A DNA stretch of 64,000 nt from WHSO01 sp963732875 (GTDB taxonomy: Bacteria; Pseudomonadota; Alphaproteobacteria; SMXQ01): the NCBI GenBank assembly GCA_963732875.1, contig CAVTBD010000003.1, positions 310,001 through 374,000 of the forward strand, given 5' to 3'. Shown here piece after piece: positions 1-9,030 of this stretch. Within the stretch, counting starts at the first letter, position 1, and every line of letters starts with the position of its first letter. The position numbers and the translations under genes were made by a program. The notes below the pieces were generated by a model. That model did not search any database, was not told where the DNA came from, and saw nothing but the letters and a program-made list of their open reading frames with translations.

Positions 1-1
1 C

Positions 2-901
2 GCGCACGACATCTGGCAGCTCGGCGCGCTCATGTTCCTCGCCGGCGTCGGCAGCTCCGTGTTCCATCCCGCCGATTACGCGATCCTGTCGGGCACCGTC
101 GAGAAGACCCGCGTGGGGCGCGCCTTCGCCATCCATACCTTCGGTGGCACGGCGGGCTTCGTGCTCGCGCCCGTGGTCATGGTGGCGTTGTCCGCGCTCG
201 CCGGCTGGCGCGTGGCGGTGCTCGCCGTGGGCGTCGTCGGGGTCCTGGTGTCGCTGGTGATCCTGGCGCTCTCGGGCGTGATCGGCGACAGCGGCGGGCG
301 CAAGAAGGACGAGGGCCGCACCGGCTGGCGCGAACTGATCGGCTCGCGCCCGATCGTGCTGTTCTTCCTGTTCTACGTCGGCATGGCGGGGGCCAACGCC
401 GGCATCGCGCAGTTCGGCGTGGCGGCGCTGACCGAGCGCTTCGGCGTCGATCTCGCGCTCGCAAATACGGCGCTCACGGTCTACCTGGTGGCGACCATGG
501 CGGGCGTACTGCCGGGCGGTTGGCTCGCGGACAAGACCCAGCGCCATACCTTGGTGCTGATCGTGACCGTGGGCTCGGCGGCGGTGATGGTGGCGCTGGT
601 GGCGACTGGCCTGCCGTTCTGGCTGGCGCTGGTGATGCTGGCGGGCGCCGGCTTCATGCGCGGCGTGGTCAATTCCAGCCGCGACGTGATGGTGCGCGAC
701 GTGGCCCAGGGGGTCCACGTGGGCACCGTGTTCGCCTTCGTCACCACCGGGTTTCTCGCCGGCCAAGCGGTCGCGCCGGTGGTCTATGGGGTGCTGATCG
801 ACCACGGCTCGCCGGAAACCGTGTTCTGGGCCTCGGCCGCCTTCTCCGGGCTGTGCCTCGCCAGCCTGTTCGCGCCGGGCGGACGGCCCCGGAGCCCCTG
901 A
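2..901 (+). CDS. MFS transporter, C-terminal part (5' end outside window)
   Basis: The reading frame is open from base 2, so the gene begins upstream of the window; the ATG at 32 is probably internal. The visible 299 residues are almost entirely hydrophobic helices separated by short loops. The FHPADYAIL stretch near the start resembles the region around helices 4-5 of drug/organic-anion type major facilitator proteins, and GGWLADKTQRH is a typical cytoplasmic loop between helices 8 and 9. It should be an inner-membrane secondary transporter, but the substrate cannot be read from the sequence. It stands apart from the following arg genes, with a candidate promoter between them. Confidence 0.8.
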   Translation, partial: AHDIWQLGALMFLAGVGSSVFHPADYAILSGTVEKTRVGRAFAIHTFGGTAGFVLAPVVMVALSALAGWRVAVLAVGVVGVLVSLVILALSGVIGDSGGRKKDEGRTGWRELIGSRPIVLFFLFYVGMAGANAGIAQFGVAALTERFGVDLALANTALTVYLVATMAGVLPGGWLADKTQRHTLVLIVTVGSAAVMVALVATGLPFWLALVMLAGAGFMRGVVNSSRDVMVRDVAQGVHVGTVFAFVTTGFLAGQAVAPVVYGVLIDHGSPETVFWASAAFSGLCLASLFAPGGRPRSP

Positions 902-941
902 ATCCGGGCATTCCGGCGGCCCAAGCCGGCTTCGGCCGCCG

Positions 942-970
942 TTGACAGGCCCCCCGTCTCCATGGATACT
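942..970 (+). promoter_or_regulatory. Candidate sigma70 promoter for argD-argF-hslO
   Basis: A TTGACA box at 942-947 is followed after 17 bases by GATACT at 965-970 (4 of 6 matches to TATAAT). A short GC hairpin (CCGGGCG at 1011-1017 pairing with CGCCCGG at 1025-1031) lies in the leader just before the purine-rich ribosome binding site of argD. This is an inference from the consensus only. Confidence 0.4.
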
Positions 971-1049
971 CACCGCTTTTTCCGCACAGCCCTTGGGGAA
1001 ATGGGGGCGGCCGGGCGCAAGGCGCGCCCGGTAGTGTAGGAGAGGATTC

Positions 1050-2228
1050 GTGATTTCCGCCGTGATGCCTACCTACGGGCGGGCCGATATCGCCTTCGAG
1101 CGCGGGGAGGGGGCCTACCTCTTCACCGCCGATGGCACGCGCTACCTCGACTTCTGCGCCGGGATCGCGGTCAACGCACTCGGCCATGCCCATCCGCGCC
1201 TGGTCGAGGCGCTGACCGGGCAAGGCGCGAAGCTGTGGCACACCTCCAACATCTTCCGCGTGCCCGGCCAGGAACGGCTGGCCGAGCGGCTGGTGGCCAA
1301 CACCTTCGCCGACACGGTGTTCTTCTGCAATTCGGGCGCTGAAGCGGTCGAATGCGGCATCAAGACCGTGCGCGCCTATTTCGACGCGGTCGGTAAGCCC
1401 GAACGCTATCGCATCATCTGCGCCGAGAACGCCTTCCACGGGCGCACGCTCGCGACCATCGCCGCGGGCGGACAGCCCAAGCTGCTCAAGGGATTTGATC
1501 CGGTGGTCGACGGCTTCGACCATGTCGGCTTCGGCAATCTCAACGAGACCCGGGCCGCGATCACCGAGCAGACCGCGGCGATCCTGATCGAGCCGGTCCA
1601 GGGCGAGGGCGGTATCCTGCCCGCCCAGGAGGACTATCTCGCCGGCCTGCGCGAGATCGCCGACGAATACGGGCTGCTGCTGTTCTTCGACGAGGTGCAG
1701 TGCGGCATGGGCCGCACCGGCAAGTTGTTCGCCTATGAATGGGCCGGTGTGGCGCCCGACGTCATGGCGGTCGCCAAGGGCATCGGCGGCGGCTTCCCGA
1801 TCGGCGCCTGTCTTGCCACCGAGGCCGCGGCCAAGGGCATGGGCGTCGGCGCCCATGGCTCGACCTATGGCGGCAATCCGCTCGCCATGGCGGTTGGCAA
1901 CGCCGTGCTCGACGTGATGCTGGCCGACGGTTTCCTCGCCCATGTGCGCGCGATGGGCGCGCTCCTGCTCGAACGCCTCGCGCCGGTGGTGGCGAAGTAT
2001 CCGAAGACGCTCAAGGGTGTGCGCGGGCGCGGCCTGATGGTCGGCCTGATATGCCAGGACGATCCCAAGACGCTGGTGCTCAAGCTGCGTGAGAACCGGA
2101 TGCTGAGCGTCGGCGCCGGCAACAACGTGGTGCGCCTGCTGCCGCCGCTGATCGTCGAGCCACATCATATCGACGAGGCAGTCGCCGTGATCGACGAGAG
2201 CTGCGCCGAGCTGGAGGGCCAGTCATGA
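1050..2228 (+). CDS. argD: Acetylornithine aminotransferase
   Basis: A class III PLP-dependent aminotransferase of 392 residues, the usual length for ArgD. It should convert N-acetylglutamate semialdehyde to N-acetylornithine in arginine synthesis, possibly also acting in lysine synthesis. Visible marks are the PLP phosphate-binding NSGAEAVE near residue 94, Asp214 in FFDEVQ (pairs with the pyridine nitrogen), and Lys243 in AVAKGIGGG as the Schiff-base lysine. The chosen start is GTG at 1050 behind the purine-rich GGAGAGG. Its stop overlaps the start of argF by four bases (ATGA), pointing to translational coupling. The argD-argF pair followed by hslO is a familiar alphaproteobacterial order. 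Confidence 0.93.
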   Translation: MISAVMPTYGRADIAFERGEGAYLFTADGTRYLDFCAGIAVNALGHAHPRLVEALTGQGAKLWHTSNIFRVPGQERLAERLVANTFADTVFFCNSGAEAVECGIKTVRAYFDAVGKPERYRIICAENAFHGRTLATIAAGGQPKLLKGFDPVVDGFDHVGFGNLNETRAAITEQTAAILIEPVQGEGGILPAQEDYLAGLREIADEYGLLLFFDEVQCGMGRTGKLFAYEWAGVAPDVMAVAKGIGGGFPIGACLATEAAAKGMGVGAHGSTYGGNPLAMAVGNAVLDVMLADGFLAHVRAMGALLLERLAPVVAKYPKTLKGVRGRGLMVGLICQDDPKTLVLKLRENRMLSVGAGNNVVRLLPPLIVEPHHIDEAVAVIDESCAELEGQS

Positions 2229-3211
2229 CCATCGCCGGCGATACCGGGACGCGCGCCGGACGGGGTGCCGGCGCCAAGGGCGTGCGCCATTTCCTCGATC
2301 TCGACCTGCTGCCCGCCGAGACACTCCGGGCGATCATGAAGTTCGCCCATGCCTATAAGCAGGGGGAGGTTGCCCCGGGCGGCCAGCGTCCCGCCGCCGG
2401 CAAGACGCTCGCCATGGTGTTCGAAAAGCCCTCGACTCGGACCCGCGTGTCGTTCGAGGTCGGCATGAAGCAGATGGGTGGCTTCGTCACCACGCTTTCG
2501 GCCGAGACGTCGCAGCTCGGGCGCGGCGAGACCATCGCCGATACCGCGCGCGTGCTGTCGCGCTATGCCGACATCATCATGTTCCGCACGTTGAGCGAGG
2601 CGAGCCTCGCCGAGATGACCGCCCACGCCTCGGTGCCGGTCATCAACGGGCTCACCGACAAGAGCCACCCGTGCCAGATCATGGCTGACGTCATGACCTT
2701 CGAGGAAGCCAAGGGCTCGATCCGGAGCCGCACGGTGGCTTGGCTCGGCGACGGCAACAACGTGTGCGCCTCTTGGATTCACGGCGCCATGCGCTTCGGC
2801 TATGCCATGCGCGTGGGCGCGCCCGGCGAATGCGCGCCGGCCGCGGCGCTCATCGCCAAGGCCCGCGCCGAGGGTGCCGACGTCACCGTCACCGACGATC
2901 CGGCCGCCGCGGTCAAGGGTGCCGACTGCGTCGTGACCGATACCTGGATCTCCATGGGTACGGGCGCCGACGCGGGCGAGACCCGGGAACGCCGGCTCAG
3001 GCTGATGCGTCCCTATCGCGTGGACGAGGCGCTGATGGCGCGGGCCGCGCCGGGTGCGGTGTTCATGCATTGCCTGCCGGCCTCGCGCGAGCGCGAGGTC
3101 TCGGCCGGCGTGATCGACGGTCCCCAGTCGGTCGTGTGGGACGAGGCGGAGAACCGCCTGCACGTCCAGAAGGGCATCCTCCACTGGTGTCTCGCCGGGG
3201 CCGGGGACTGA
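2225..3211 (+). CDS. argF: Ornithine carbamoyltransferase
   Basis: At 328 residues this is a typical anabolic OTCase, joining ornithine and carbamoyl phosphate to give citrulline. The carbamoyl-phosphate loop STRTR is at residues 70-74. HPCQIMAD lies in the middle and HCLPA near the C-terminus, both standard OTCase signatures. The first about 20 residues (Gly/Ala/Arg rich) are a short extension before the conserved RHFLDLDLL. The start ATG overlaps the argD stop codon. The gene is complete with no anomalies. Confidence 0.95.
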   Translation: MTIAGDTGTRAGRGAGAKGVRHFLDLDLLPAETLRAIMKFAHAYKQGEVAPGGQRPAAGKTLAMVFEKPSTRTRVSFEVGMKQMGGFVTTLSAETSQLGRGETIADTARVLSRYADIIMFRTLSEASLAEMTAHASVPVINGLTDKSHPCQIMADVMTFEEAKGSIRSRTVAWLGDGNNVCASWIHGAMRFGYAMRVGAPGECAPAAALIAKARAEGADVTVTDDPAAAVKGADCVVTDTWISMGTGADAGETRERRLRLMRPYRVDEALMARAAPGAVFMHCLPASREREVSAGVIDGPQSVVWDEAENRLHVQKGILHWCLAGAGD

Positions 3212-3218
3212 CCAGATC

Positions 3219-4148
3219 ATGGTCACCGCCGCGTCGCTTGCCGACAACCTGGTGCTGCCGTTCCAGGTCGAAAGCGCTGGCCTGCGCGGGCGTTTCGTGC
3301 GCCTCGGGCCGCTGCTGACCGAGGTTCTGGCGCGTCACGACTATCCCGCCCCGGTGTCGGCGCTGCTGGCCGAGCTCGTGGTGCTGACGGCGTTGCTCGG
3401 CAGCGCGCTCAAGTACGACGGGGTGTTCACCCTGCAGACCAGCGGCAAGGGCCCGGTGTCGATCCTGGTTGCCGACATGACCAGCGACGGCACGCTTCGG
3501 GGCTATGCCCAGTTCGACGCCGAGCGCGTCGCCGCGCTCGCGGCGGGGCCCGACCTCAGCCCGGTGCCGGGGCTGGTCGGCCAGGGCCATCTCGCCTTCA
3601 CCGTCGACCAGGGACAGGATACCGAACGCTACCAGGGCATCGTCGCGCTCGAGGGCAGCACGCTCACGGACTGCATCCATCACTATTTCCGCCAGTCGGA
3701 GCAGATCGACGCCGCGCTCAAGGTCGCCGTATCCCGTGAGGGGACCGGCGCGGACGCGGTGTGGCACGGCGGCGCTCTCATGGTGCAGCGCCTGCCCGGT
3801 GAGGGCCCGGTGCCGGAGCTCGGCAAGGCCGAGGCCGACGAGGCCTGGCGGGAGACCGTCACCCTGATGGGCAGCGCCCGCGCTGACGAGATCATCGATC
3901 CCGCACTGCCGCCCGACCGGCTGCTCTACCGCCTGTTCCACGAGCCCGGCGTCCGGGCGTTCCAGCCCCACGGCCTCGCCGCCGGGTGCCGCTGCTCGCG
4001 TCAGCGCGTCACCCGCACGCTGGCGGCGTTTCCGCGCGCCGAGGTCATGGGTCTGATGGTGGACGGCACGATCGACGTCAAATGCGAGTTCTGCGGCGCG
4101 ACCTACGTGTTCGACGAGGCCGCGCTCACGGCGCTGTTTCACGACTGA
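3219..4148 (+). CDS. hslO: Redox-regulated chaperone Hsp33
   Basis: A cytoplasmic holdase chaperone activated by oxidative unfolding. The 309-residue product carries the diagnostic C-terminal zinc motif: Cys257-x-Cys259 in GCRCSR and Cys289-x2-Cys292 in CEFCGAT. In reduced Hsp33 these bind zinc; oxidation releases it and switches the chaperone on. The N-terminal part matches the Hsp33 core in length. It begins seven bases after argF, so it is probably in the same transcript. Linkage to arg genes recurs in alphaproteobacteria, though the functional reason is not clear. Confidence 0.92.
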   Translation: MVTAASLADNLVLPFQVESAGLRGRFVRLGPLLTEVLARHDYPAPVSALLAELVVLTALLGSALKYDGVFTLQTSGKGPVSILVADMTSDGTLRGYAQFDAERVAALAAGPDLSPVPGLVGQGHLAFTVDQGQDTERYQGIVALEGSTLTDCIHHYFRQSEQIDAALKVAVSREGTGADAVWHGGALMVQRLPGEGPVPELGKAEADEAWRETVTLMGSARADEIIDPALPPDRLLYRLFHEPGVRAFQPHGLAAGCRCSRQRVTRTLAAFPRAEVMGLMVDGTIDVKCEFCGATYVFDEAALTALFHD

Positions 4149-4247
4149 GCCCGCTGCACGCCACGTTTCCGGGCCGGACTTGAAATGGTCGCATTTGACG
4201 GGCAGGATGGCCGTTACCCGGGAAACAACAATGCCGGGGCGAAAGCC

Positions 4248-4850
4248 ATGAAAATGAAATTAGCGCATGTTTTCCTCGCCGTCACGCTGGCCCTGCCGGG
4301 CTTGGCGCTGACCGGCTGCGAAACGCCGCCTACCGAGAACTTCCCCGAGCTCACCTACCGCCATCTCGCACCGATCAATCTGGCGGTCGGCTCGTTCGAC
4401 GTGGAGACGCGCTACATTCCGCCGCTCAAGCCGCCCAACGTCGAGCACCTGGCGCCGGTGCCGCCCTATAAGGCCGTGCGCCAGTGGGGCCTCGACCGGA
4501 TCAGGACGGCCGGCGGCGAGAACCGGGCCCGGCTCGTCATCCTCGATGCCTCGATCGTCGGCAAGGACCTGCCCACCAAGAGCGGAATCGAAGGTGCCTT
4601 CACCCGCGAGCAGGCCAAGAAGTACGACGGTCGGATCGCGGTGCTGCTGGAGATTCTCGATCCCACCGGGCGCCAGCTTGCGTTCGTGACCGCGCGCGCC
4701 GAGCGCTCGGAGACCGCGCCCGAGGGTGCCACCATCGCGGAGCGGGAGAAGATCTGGTTCGCCATGACCGAGAGCATGATGCGCGACCTCAACGGCCAGC
4801 TCGAAGACAACATCCAGAAGTATTTCGGACCGTATCTCGCGCGCGGCTGA
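4248..4850 (+). CDS. Conserved lipoprotein of unknown function
   Basis: A 200-residue lipoprotein. The frame is open from 4185, but the ATG at 4248 begins a proper type II signal peptide: MKMK, a hydrophobic run, then the lipobox LTGC with the lipidated Cys at residue 24. The mature part has no motif I can assign; it alternates Pro-rich and charged segments and ends with an acidic/amphipathic C-terminus. It most likely sits in the outer or inner membrane facing the periplasm. Its stop abuts the stop of the convergent trkH gene with no spare bases. Confidence 0.75.
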   Translation: MKMKLAHVFLAVTLALPGLALTGCETPPTENFPELTYRHLAPINLAVGSFDVETRYIPPLKPPNVEHLAPVPPYKAVRQWGLDRIRTAGGENRARLVILDASIVGKDLPTKSGIEGAFTREQAKKYDGRIAVLLEILDPTGRQLAFVTARAERSETAPEGATIAEREKIWFAMTESMMRDLNGQLEDNIQKYFGPYLARG

Positions 4851-6362
4851 TCACTCGCGCCAGAACGCGCGGGTGAGCAGGACGAAAACGGTCACGAATT
4901 CGAGCCGTCCCAGCAGCATGCCGACCGACAGTACCCATTTGGCGCTTTCCGGCAGCGTCGCGAAGTTGCCTGACGGCCCCACGATCTGACCCAGGCCCGG
5001 GCCGACGTTGCCGATGGCGGTCGCCGCGCTGGACAGCGCCGTCACCATGTCGAGGCCGAGCAGGCCGAGCACCAGTGAGACCAGCGCGAAGGTCAGCGCG
5101 TAGAAGAAGAAGAACCCGAGCACGGAGATCGCCACCGAGTCCGTGATGGTCTTGCCTTCGACCCGGGCCACGGTGACGCGGTGCGGGGCGAGCAGGCGCA
5201 TGAGCTGCTGGTGCGCGATCGCGTAGATCACCTGGAAGCGCAGGATCTTCATGCCGCCCGCGGTCGAGCCGGTGCAGCCGCCGACGAACATCAGGAAATA
5301 GAACGCGCCCACCGCGAAGCTGCCCCACAGGCCGTAGTCTGAGACGACGTAGCCGGTGGTGGTGACGACCGAGACGACGTTGAAGGTCGCCTCGCGGAGC
5401 GCGCGGGTGAATGGCATCCCCTGGGTCAGGCTGGTCCACAGCGCGATCGCCGCGCTGGCCAGCGCGGCGATGGATACGAACCAGCGGACCTGTCCGTTGC
5501 GGAACAGCGCCTTGACGTCACCATGCACGGCCCGCACGTAGAGGGTGAACGTGACGCCGCCGATCAGCATGAACACGATCAGGACGATCTCGGCCAGCGG
5601 GTTATGGAACCCGCCCACCGACGCGTCGCGGGTCGAGTAGCCGCCGGTCGAGAGCGTCGTCATGGCGTGGTTCACCGCCTCGAACAGGGTGAAGCCCGTG
5701 GCCCACAGCAGCAGGGCGCAGGCCAGCGTGAAGCCGAAGTAGAGCGCGAAGATCGCCGTCGTCACGTGGCGCAGGCGCGGCATCACCTTTTCCGAGCGGT
5801 CGGACGATTCGGTCCGGAACAGCTGCATGCCGCCCACCTGCAGCAGCGGCAGCAGCGCGATCGCCATGACGATGATCCCGACCCCGCCGATCCACTGCAG
5901 GATCGAACGCCAGATCAGGATGCCCCGGTGCATCGTGTCGAGCCCCGTGATCACGGTCGACCCGGTGGTGGTGATTCCGGAAACCGCCTCGAACACGGCG
6001 TCGGCGTAGTTGAGGTCGAGGTTCGAGAACACGAACGGGATCGCGGCGAACGCACCCACCATGGTCCAGCTCAGCACCGTGATGAGGAACGCTTCGCGCA
6101 GGCCGAGCCGCGCGATGCTGCCGCCGCGCATGGCCAGCACCAGGCCGCCGCCGGTGCATGCCGTGACCAGCGCCGAGGCCACGAACACCTGCCAATCGCT
6201 GTCGCCGGCGGAGGCATCGACGCCCGCGGGTATGAGCATCGCCACACCCAGCGCAGCGAGCAGCATGCCGACGACGAGCAATACGGGACGGAAATCGGGC
6301 ACCTGACCCCCGGCAAGTGTTCCTGTTTCGGTGATTATGGGCGCGTTGGTACGGGTGTCCAC
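4851..6362 (-). CDS. trkH: TrkH-family potassium uptake channel subunit
   Basis: A polytopic membrane protein of about 500 residues, the pore-forming subunit of a Trk-type K+ uptake system. The four filter-like P-loops of the family can be seen: ITTTGSTVI, TLSTGGYST, VVTTTGYVV and, near the end, a fourth region AIGNVGPG. GGCTGSTAGGMK is also characteristic. TrkH normally works with cytosolic TrkA, which is not in this window. The start is uncertain: GTG at 6362 is chosen because an upstream TTG at 6377 lies only four bases past the folE terminator. No ribosome binding site decides between them. Confidence 0.87.
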   Translation of the reverse strand: MDTRTNAPIITETGTLAGGQVPDFRPVLLVVGMLLAALGVAMLIPAGVDASAGDSDWQVFVASALVTACTGGGLVLAMRGGSIARLGLREAFLITVLSWTMVGAFAAIPFVFSNLDLNYADAVFEAVSGITTTGSTVITGLDTMHRGILIWRSILQWIGGVGIIVMAIALLPLLQVGGMQLFRTESSDRSEKVMPRLRHVTTAIFALYFGFTLACALLLWATGFTLFEAVNHAMTTLSTGGYSTRDASVGGFHNPLAEIVLIVFMLIGGVTFTLYVRAVHGDVKALFRNGQVRWFVSIAALASAAIALWTSLTQGMPFTRALREATFNVVSVVTTTGYVVSDYGLWGSFAVGAFYFLMFVGGCTGSTAGGMKILRFQVIYAIAHQQLMRLLAPHRVTVARVEGKTITDSVAISVLGFFFFYALTFALVSLVLGLLGLDMVTALSSAATAIGNVGPGLGQIVGPSGNFATLPESAKWVLSVGMLLGRLEFVTVFVLLTRAFWRE

Positions 6363-6380
6363 CGTCTTGCCGCGCAAACG

Positions 6381-6410
6381 AAAAGGGGAGGCGGATGTTT
6401 CCGTCTCCCC
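6381..6410 (-). terminator. Rho-independent terminator downstream of folE
   Basis: Read on the minus strand, GGGGAGACGG (6410-6401) pairs with CCGCCTCCCC (6394-6385) around a six-base loop with one mismatch, followed by TTTT (6384-6381). It sits about 30 bases after the folE stop and just before trkH. Confidence 0.6.
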
Positions 6411-6440
6411 TTCCGCGTCCTTGTCGCGGCGGCGCCAGGT

Positions 6441-7085
6441 TCAGATGTTGGGCATCTGCACCACGCCGGGCGTGCCGATCATGGCGAGGAACTCGCGCCG
6501 GGTCTTCTGGTCGGTACGGAACGGACCCAGCATGCGGCTCGTCACCATGGTGGTGCCGGGCTTGTGGATGCCGCGCGTGGTCATGCACTGGTGCGCCGCC
6601 TCGATCACCACGGCGACGCCCTTGGGCTGCAGCACCTCGTCGATGGCGGTGGCGATCTGGGCGGTCATCTTCTCCTGGATCTGCAGGCGCTTGGCGTAGG
6701 CTTCCACCAGCCGCGCCAGCTTGGAGATGCCGACCACGCGCTTGTCGGGAAGATAGGCCACGTGCGCCTTGCCGATGATCGGCAGCAGGTGGTGCTCGCA
6801 ATGGGATTCGAAGCGGATGTCCTTGAGCATGACCATCTCGTCATAGCCTTCGATCTCCTCGAAGGTGCGTGCGAGAATTTCCGTCGGGTCCTCGTTGTAG
6901 CCCTTGAAGAATTCCTCCCACGCCCGCGCGACGCGGTCGGGCGTGCCGAGCAGGCCCTCGCGATCCGGGTCGTCGCCGGCCCAGCGGATCATGGTGCGTA
7001 CCGCCTCTTCGGCCTCGCGGCGCGACGGCCGGGCGGCGGGTTGGGGGGATTCCTTCACGGCCACGGTGGAACGGCTTGTCTTCAC
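6441..7085 (-). CDS. folE: GTP cyclohydrolase I
   Basis: Converts GTP to 7,8-dihydroneopterin triphosphate, the first step of both folate and queuosine synthesis. The product has 214 residues. Zinc ligands are in place: Cys96 and His99 in SHCEHH and Cys167 in HQCMTTRG, with the adjacent catalytic His165. The motif order and length fit the canonical type IA enzyme rather than the FolE2 family. It is monocistronic, with a terminator downstream. Its product is the substrate of QueD, encoded about 14 kb away in the queuosine locus of this window. Confidence 0.94.
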   Translation of the reverse strand: MKTSRSTVAVKESPQPAARPSRREAEEAVRTMIRWAGDDPDREGLLGTPDRVARAWEEFFKGYNEDPTEILARTFEEIEGYDEMVMLKDIRFESHCEHHLLPIIGKAHVAYLPDKRVVGISKLARLVEAYAKRLQIQEKMTAQIATAIDEVLQPKGVAVVIEAAHQCMTTRGIHKPGTTMVTSRMLGPFRTDQKTRREFLAMIGTPGVVQMPNI

Positions 7086-7200
7086 GGGGCTGCCCTTTCT
7101 TCGTTACACCAAGCTTACGCTGGGGGCACGGCCCCGGATCACTGCAGTTCGAATCTGGTGTCGCGGCGGCCGAATGCAAGCGCCGGCCGCGGCGGCGGGG

Positions 7201-7593
7201 TCAGTGGAGAGTGACGCGCTGGTCCGGGGAATCGAGCGAGAACGCGGGAATGTCGACATCGAGGCCGCGCCCGTCCGGGGTCTCCATGTAGTAACGGCCG
7301 ACCATGATGCCCGACGGCGTCGTCAACGGCGTCCCCGAGGTGTATTCGAAGCTCTCGCCGGGCGCCAGTACCGGCTGCTCGCCGACCACGCCCTCACCCC
7401 GGACTTCCTGGATCCGGCCGCGTGAATCGGTGATGCGCCAGTAGCGGCTCTTGAGCTGGACCGTGTCACCGCCCTTGTTCTCGATGCGGACCTTGTAGGC
7501 CCAGACATAACGATGATTCCCGGGCTCCGACTCATCATCGAGGTAATAGGGCTCCACCGTGATGACGATGGAATGGGTGGTCGCCGAGTACAT
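7201..7593 (-). CDS. apaG: ApaG-family protein
   Basis: A 130-residue ApaG protein, a single fibronectin-like beta-sandwich domain. Conserved pieces include VWAYKVRIENKG, YWRITDSRGRIQEVRGEGVVGEQP and GRYYMETPDGR. ApaG is linked to divalent metal and dinucleotide polyphosphate phenotypes, but its biochemical role is unsettled. The start at 7593 is preferred over an upstream in-frame codon at 7641 because it has a GAGGAGGAGA ribosome binding site directly ahead and matches the usual N-terminus. It lies just downstream of metZ on the same strand. Confidence 0.88.
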   Translation of the reverse strand: MYSATTHSIVITVEPYYLDDESEPGNHRYVWAYKVRIENKGGDTVQLKSRYWRITDSRGRIQEVRGEGVVGEQPVLAPGESFEYTSGTPLTTPSGIMVGRYYMETPDGRGLDVDIPAFSLDSPDQRVTLH

Positions 7594-7689
7594 GAAAACG
7601 TCTCCTCCTCGCCCGCTTTCAACGGGGCGGGCTTGGCTCAAGAGTGGCCCAAACCGGGCCCCCTGTAAAGCGGGCGCCCGGTACGGGAT

Positions 7690-8892
7690 TCAGCCGGTCG
7701 CGGCCGCTAGGGCCCGTTCCAGGTCCTCCCTGAGGTCGTCCGGATCCTCCAGCCCGACCGACAGACGGACGTAGCCGGCCGTGATGCCGAGGCTGTTGCG
7801 CTCCGCCTCTGGGATGCGCTGGTGGGTGGTGGTCGCGGGATGGGTGACCAGGCTCTTGGCGTCGCCCAGGTTGTTGGAGATGTCGACCAGCCGTAGCGCG
7901 TTCAGGAACCTGAACGCCCCGGCCTTGCCGCCCGGCACCTCGAAGCCGACCACCGTGCCGAAGCCCGACATCTGGGCGGCGGCGAGCGCGTGCTGGGGAT
8001 GATCGGACAGGCCGGGATAGACCACCCGGCCGAGGTCGCCGCGCCCCGCGAGCCAGGTCGCGATCTCGTTCGCGGCCCGGCACATGGCCGTGACGCGCAG
8101 CTCCAGCGTCTCGAGACCCTTGAGCAGGATCCAGGCGTTGAACGGGCTCAGCGAGGGTCCGGTATGGCGCAGGAACATGCGCAGGTGCTCGTCCATGTAT
8201 TCGGGATCGCCGAGGATCGCGCCGCCCAGCACGCGGCCCTGGCCGTCGATGTGCTTGGTGGCGGAATAGACCACCACGTCGGCGCCGAGCCGGTTGGGCT
8301 TCTGCAGTACCGGTGAGGCGAACACGTTGTCGACGATCAGGCGTCCGCCCGCGCGGTGCACGAGCTCCGAGACCGCGCGCAGGTCGATCACCTCCAGCCC
8401 CGGGTTCGAGGGCGTCTCGAGGAACGCGGCGCGCGCGCCCTTGGCGAGCGCCTTTTCCCACTGGTCGAGATCGGTGCCGTCGACCAGCGTCACCTCGATG
8501 CCGTAGCGCGGCAGGATGTCGGTGATGACGAACAGGCACGAGCCGAACAGCGCGCGCGAGGCCACGATGCGATCGCCCGCCCGCACCAGGCAGGCGAGCG
8601 ACGCGAACACCGCCGCCATGCCCGACGCCGTGGCGCGACACGCCGGCATGCCCTCGAGCAGCGCCATGCGCTCCTCGAACATGGTCACGGTGGGATTGGA
8701 GAAGCGCGAGTAGATGTAGTTCTTGTTCTCGCCCTTGAAGGCGGCCTCGGCTTCCTCGGCCGACTTGTACACGTAGCCGGAGGTCGCGAAGATGCCTTCG
8801 CTGGTTTCCTGGAAGTTGGAACGGCGCGTGCCGCCGCGCACCAGGTTGGTGCGCTGGCGGTAGCCGTTCGGTCCTGGCTTTTCCTCGGTCAT
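7690..8892 (-). CDS. metZ: O-succinylhomoserine sulfhydrylase
   Basis: A Cys/Met-metabolism PLP enzyme that makes homocysteine by direct sulfhydrylation of an activated homoserine in the cytoplasm. The 400-residue product has the Schiff-base Lys213 in YSATKHIDGQGR and Asp188 in RLIVDNVFASP. YSRFSNPT near residue 61 contacts PLP from the partner subunit. The family also holds cystathionine synthases and lyases; the overall sequence and the methionine riboswitch upstream favour MetZ. The start at 8892 (MTEEKPG) is preferred over 9021, because 9021 would place the coding region inside the riboswitch. Confidence 0.88.
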   Translation of the reverse strand: MTEEKPGPNGYRQRTNLVRGGTRRSNFQETSEGIFATSGYVYKSAEEAEAAFKGENKNYIYSRFSNPTVTMFEERMALLEGMPACRATASGMAAVFASLACLVRAGDRIVASRALFGSCLFVITDILPRYGIEVTLVDGTDLDQWEKALAKGARAAFLETPSNPGLEVIDLRAVSELVHRAGGRLIVDNVFASPVLQKPNRLGADVVVYSATKHIDGQGRVLGGAILGDPEYMDEHLRMFLRHTGPSLSPFNAWILLKGLETLELRVTAMCRAANEIATWLAGRGDLGRVVYPGLSDHPQHALAAAQMSGFGTVVGFEVPGGKAGAFRFLNALRLVDISNNLGDAKSLVTHPATTTHQRIPEAERNSLGITAGYVRLSVGLEDPDDLREDLERALAAATG

Positions 8893-8917
8893 GATGTGGC
8901 TCCCGTCGCGCGCAAAT

Positions 8918-8950
8918 AAAAAAACCCCGGCCGACGGATCGAGGCCAGGG
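8918..8950 (-). terminator. Riboswitch-controlled terminator ahead of metZ
   Basis: On the minus strand CCCTGGCC (8950-8943) pairs with GGCCGGGG (8932-8925) across a 10-base loop, followed by seven Ts (8924-8918). It stands between the SAM-II-like aptamer and the metZ start, the position expected for ligand-controlled transcription attenuation. Confidence 0.75.
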
Positions 8951-8964
8951 CGTGATGGACGCAC

Positions 8965-9024
8965 CCGACCTTTTAGCGATTGGTTTAGCGTGGACGCAAG
9001 CCGGCCGGCACAAATTTCCACGTG
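8965..9024 (-). promoter_or_regulatory. SAM-II riboswitch aptamer upstream of metZ
   Basis: Read on the minus strand, CGTGG (9022-9018) pairs with CCACG (8993-8989) to form P1. The loop contains AAATTTG and CCGGCCGGCTTGC, and the 3' part reads CGCTAAACCAATCGCTAAAA then GGTCGGG. The GGCTTGC...CCACGCTAAA...CGCTAAAAGG pattern matches my recollection of the SAM-II (metA-type) consensus from alphaproteobacteria, which folds as a pseudoknot around S-adenosylmethionine. An intrinsic terminator follows at 8950-8918, so SAM probably represses metZ by early termination. Covariance was not tested. Confidence 0.85.
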
Positions 9025-9030
9025 CCGGGA

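Noticed and set aside
741..2168. Long minus-strand open frame opposite argD
   Set aside because: The composition is rich in His, Ala and Gly, as expected for the antisense of an alanine/valine-rich gene; argD itself is certain.
5523..7214. Plus-strand open frame of 563 codons across trkH and folE
   Set aside because: It crosses two well-identified genes and their terminator, and its composition is antisense-like.
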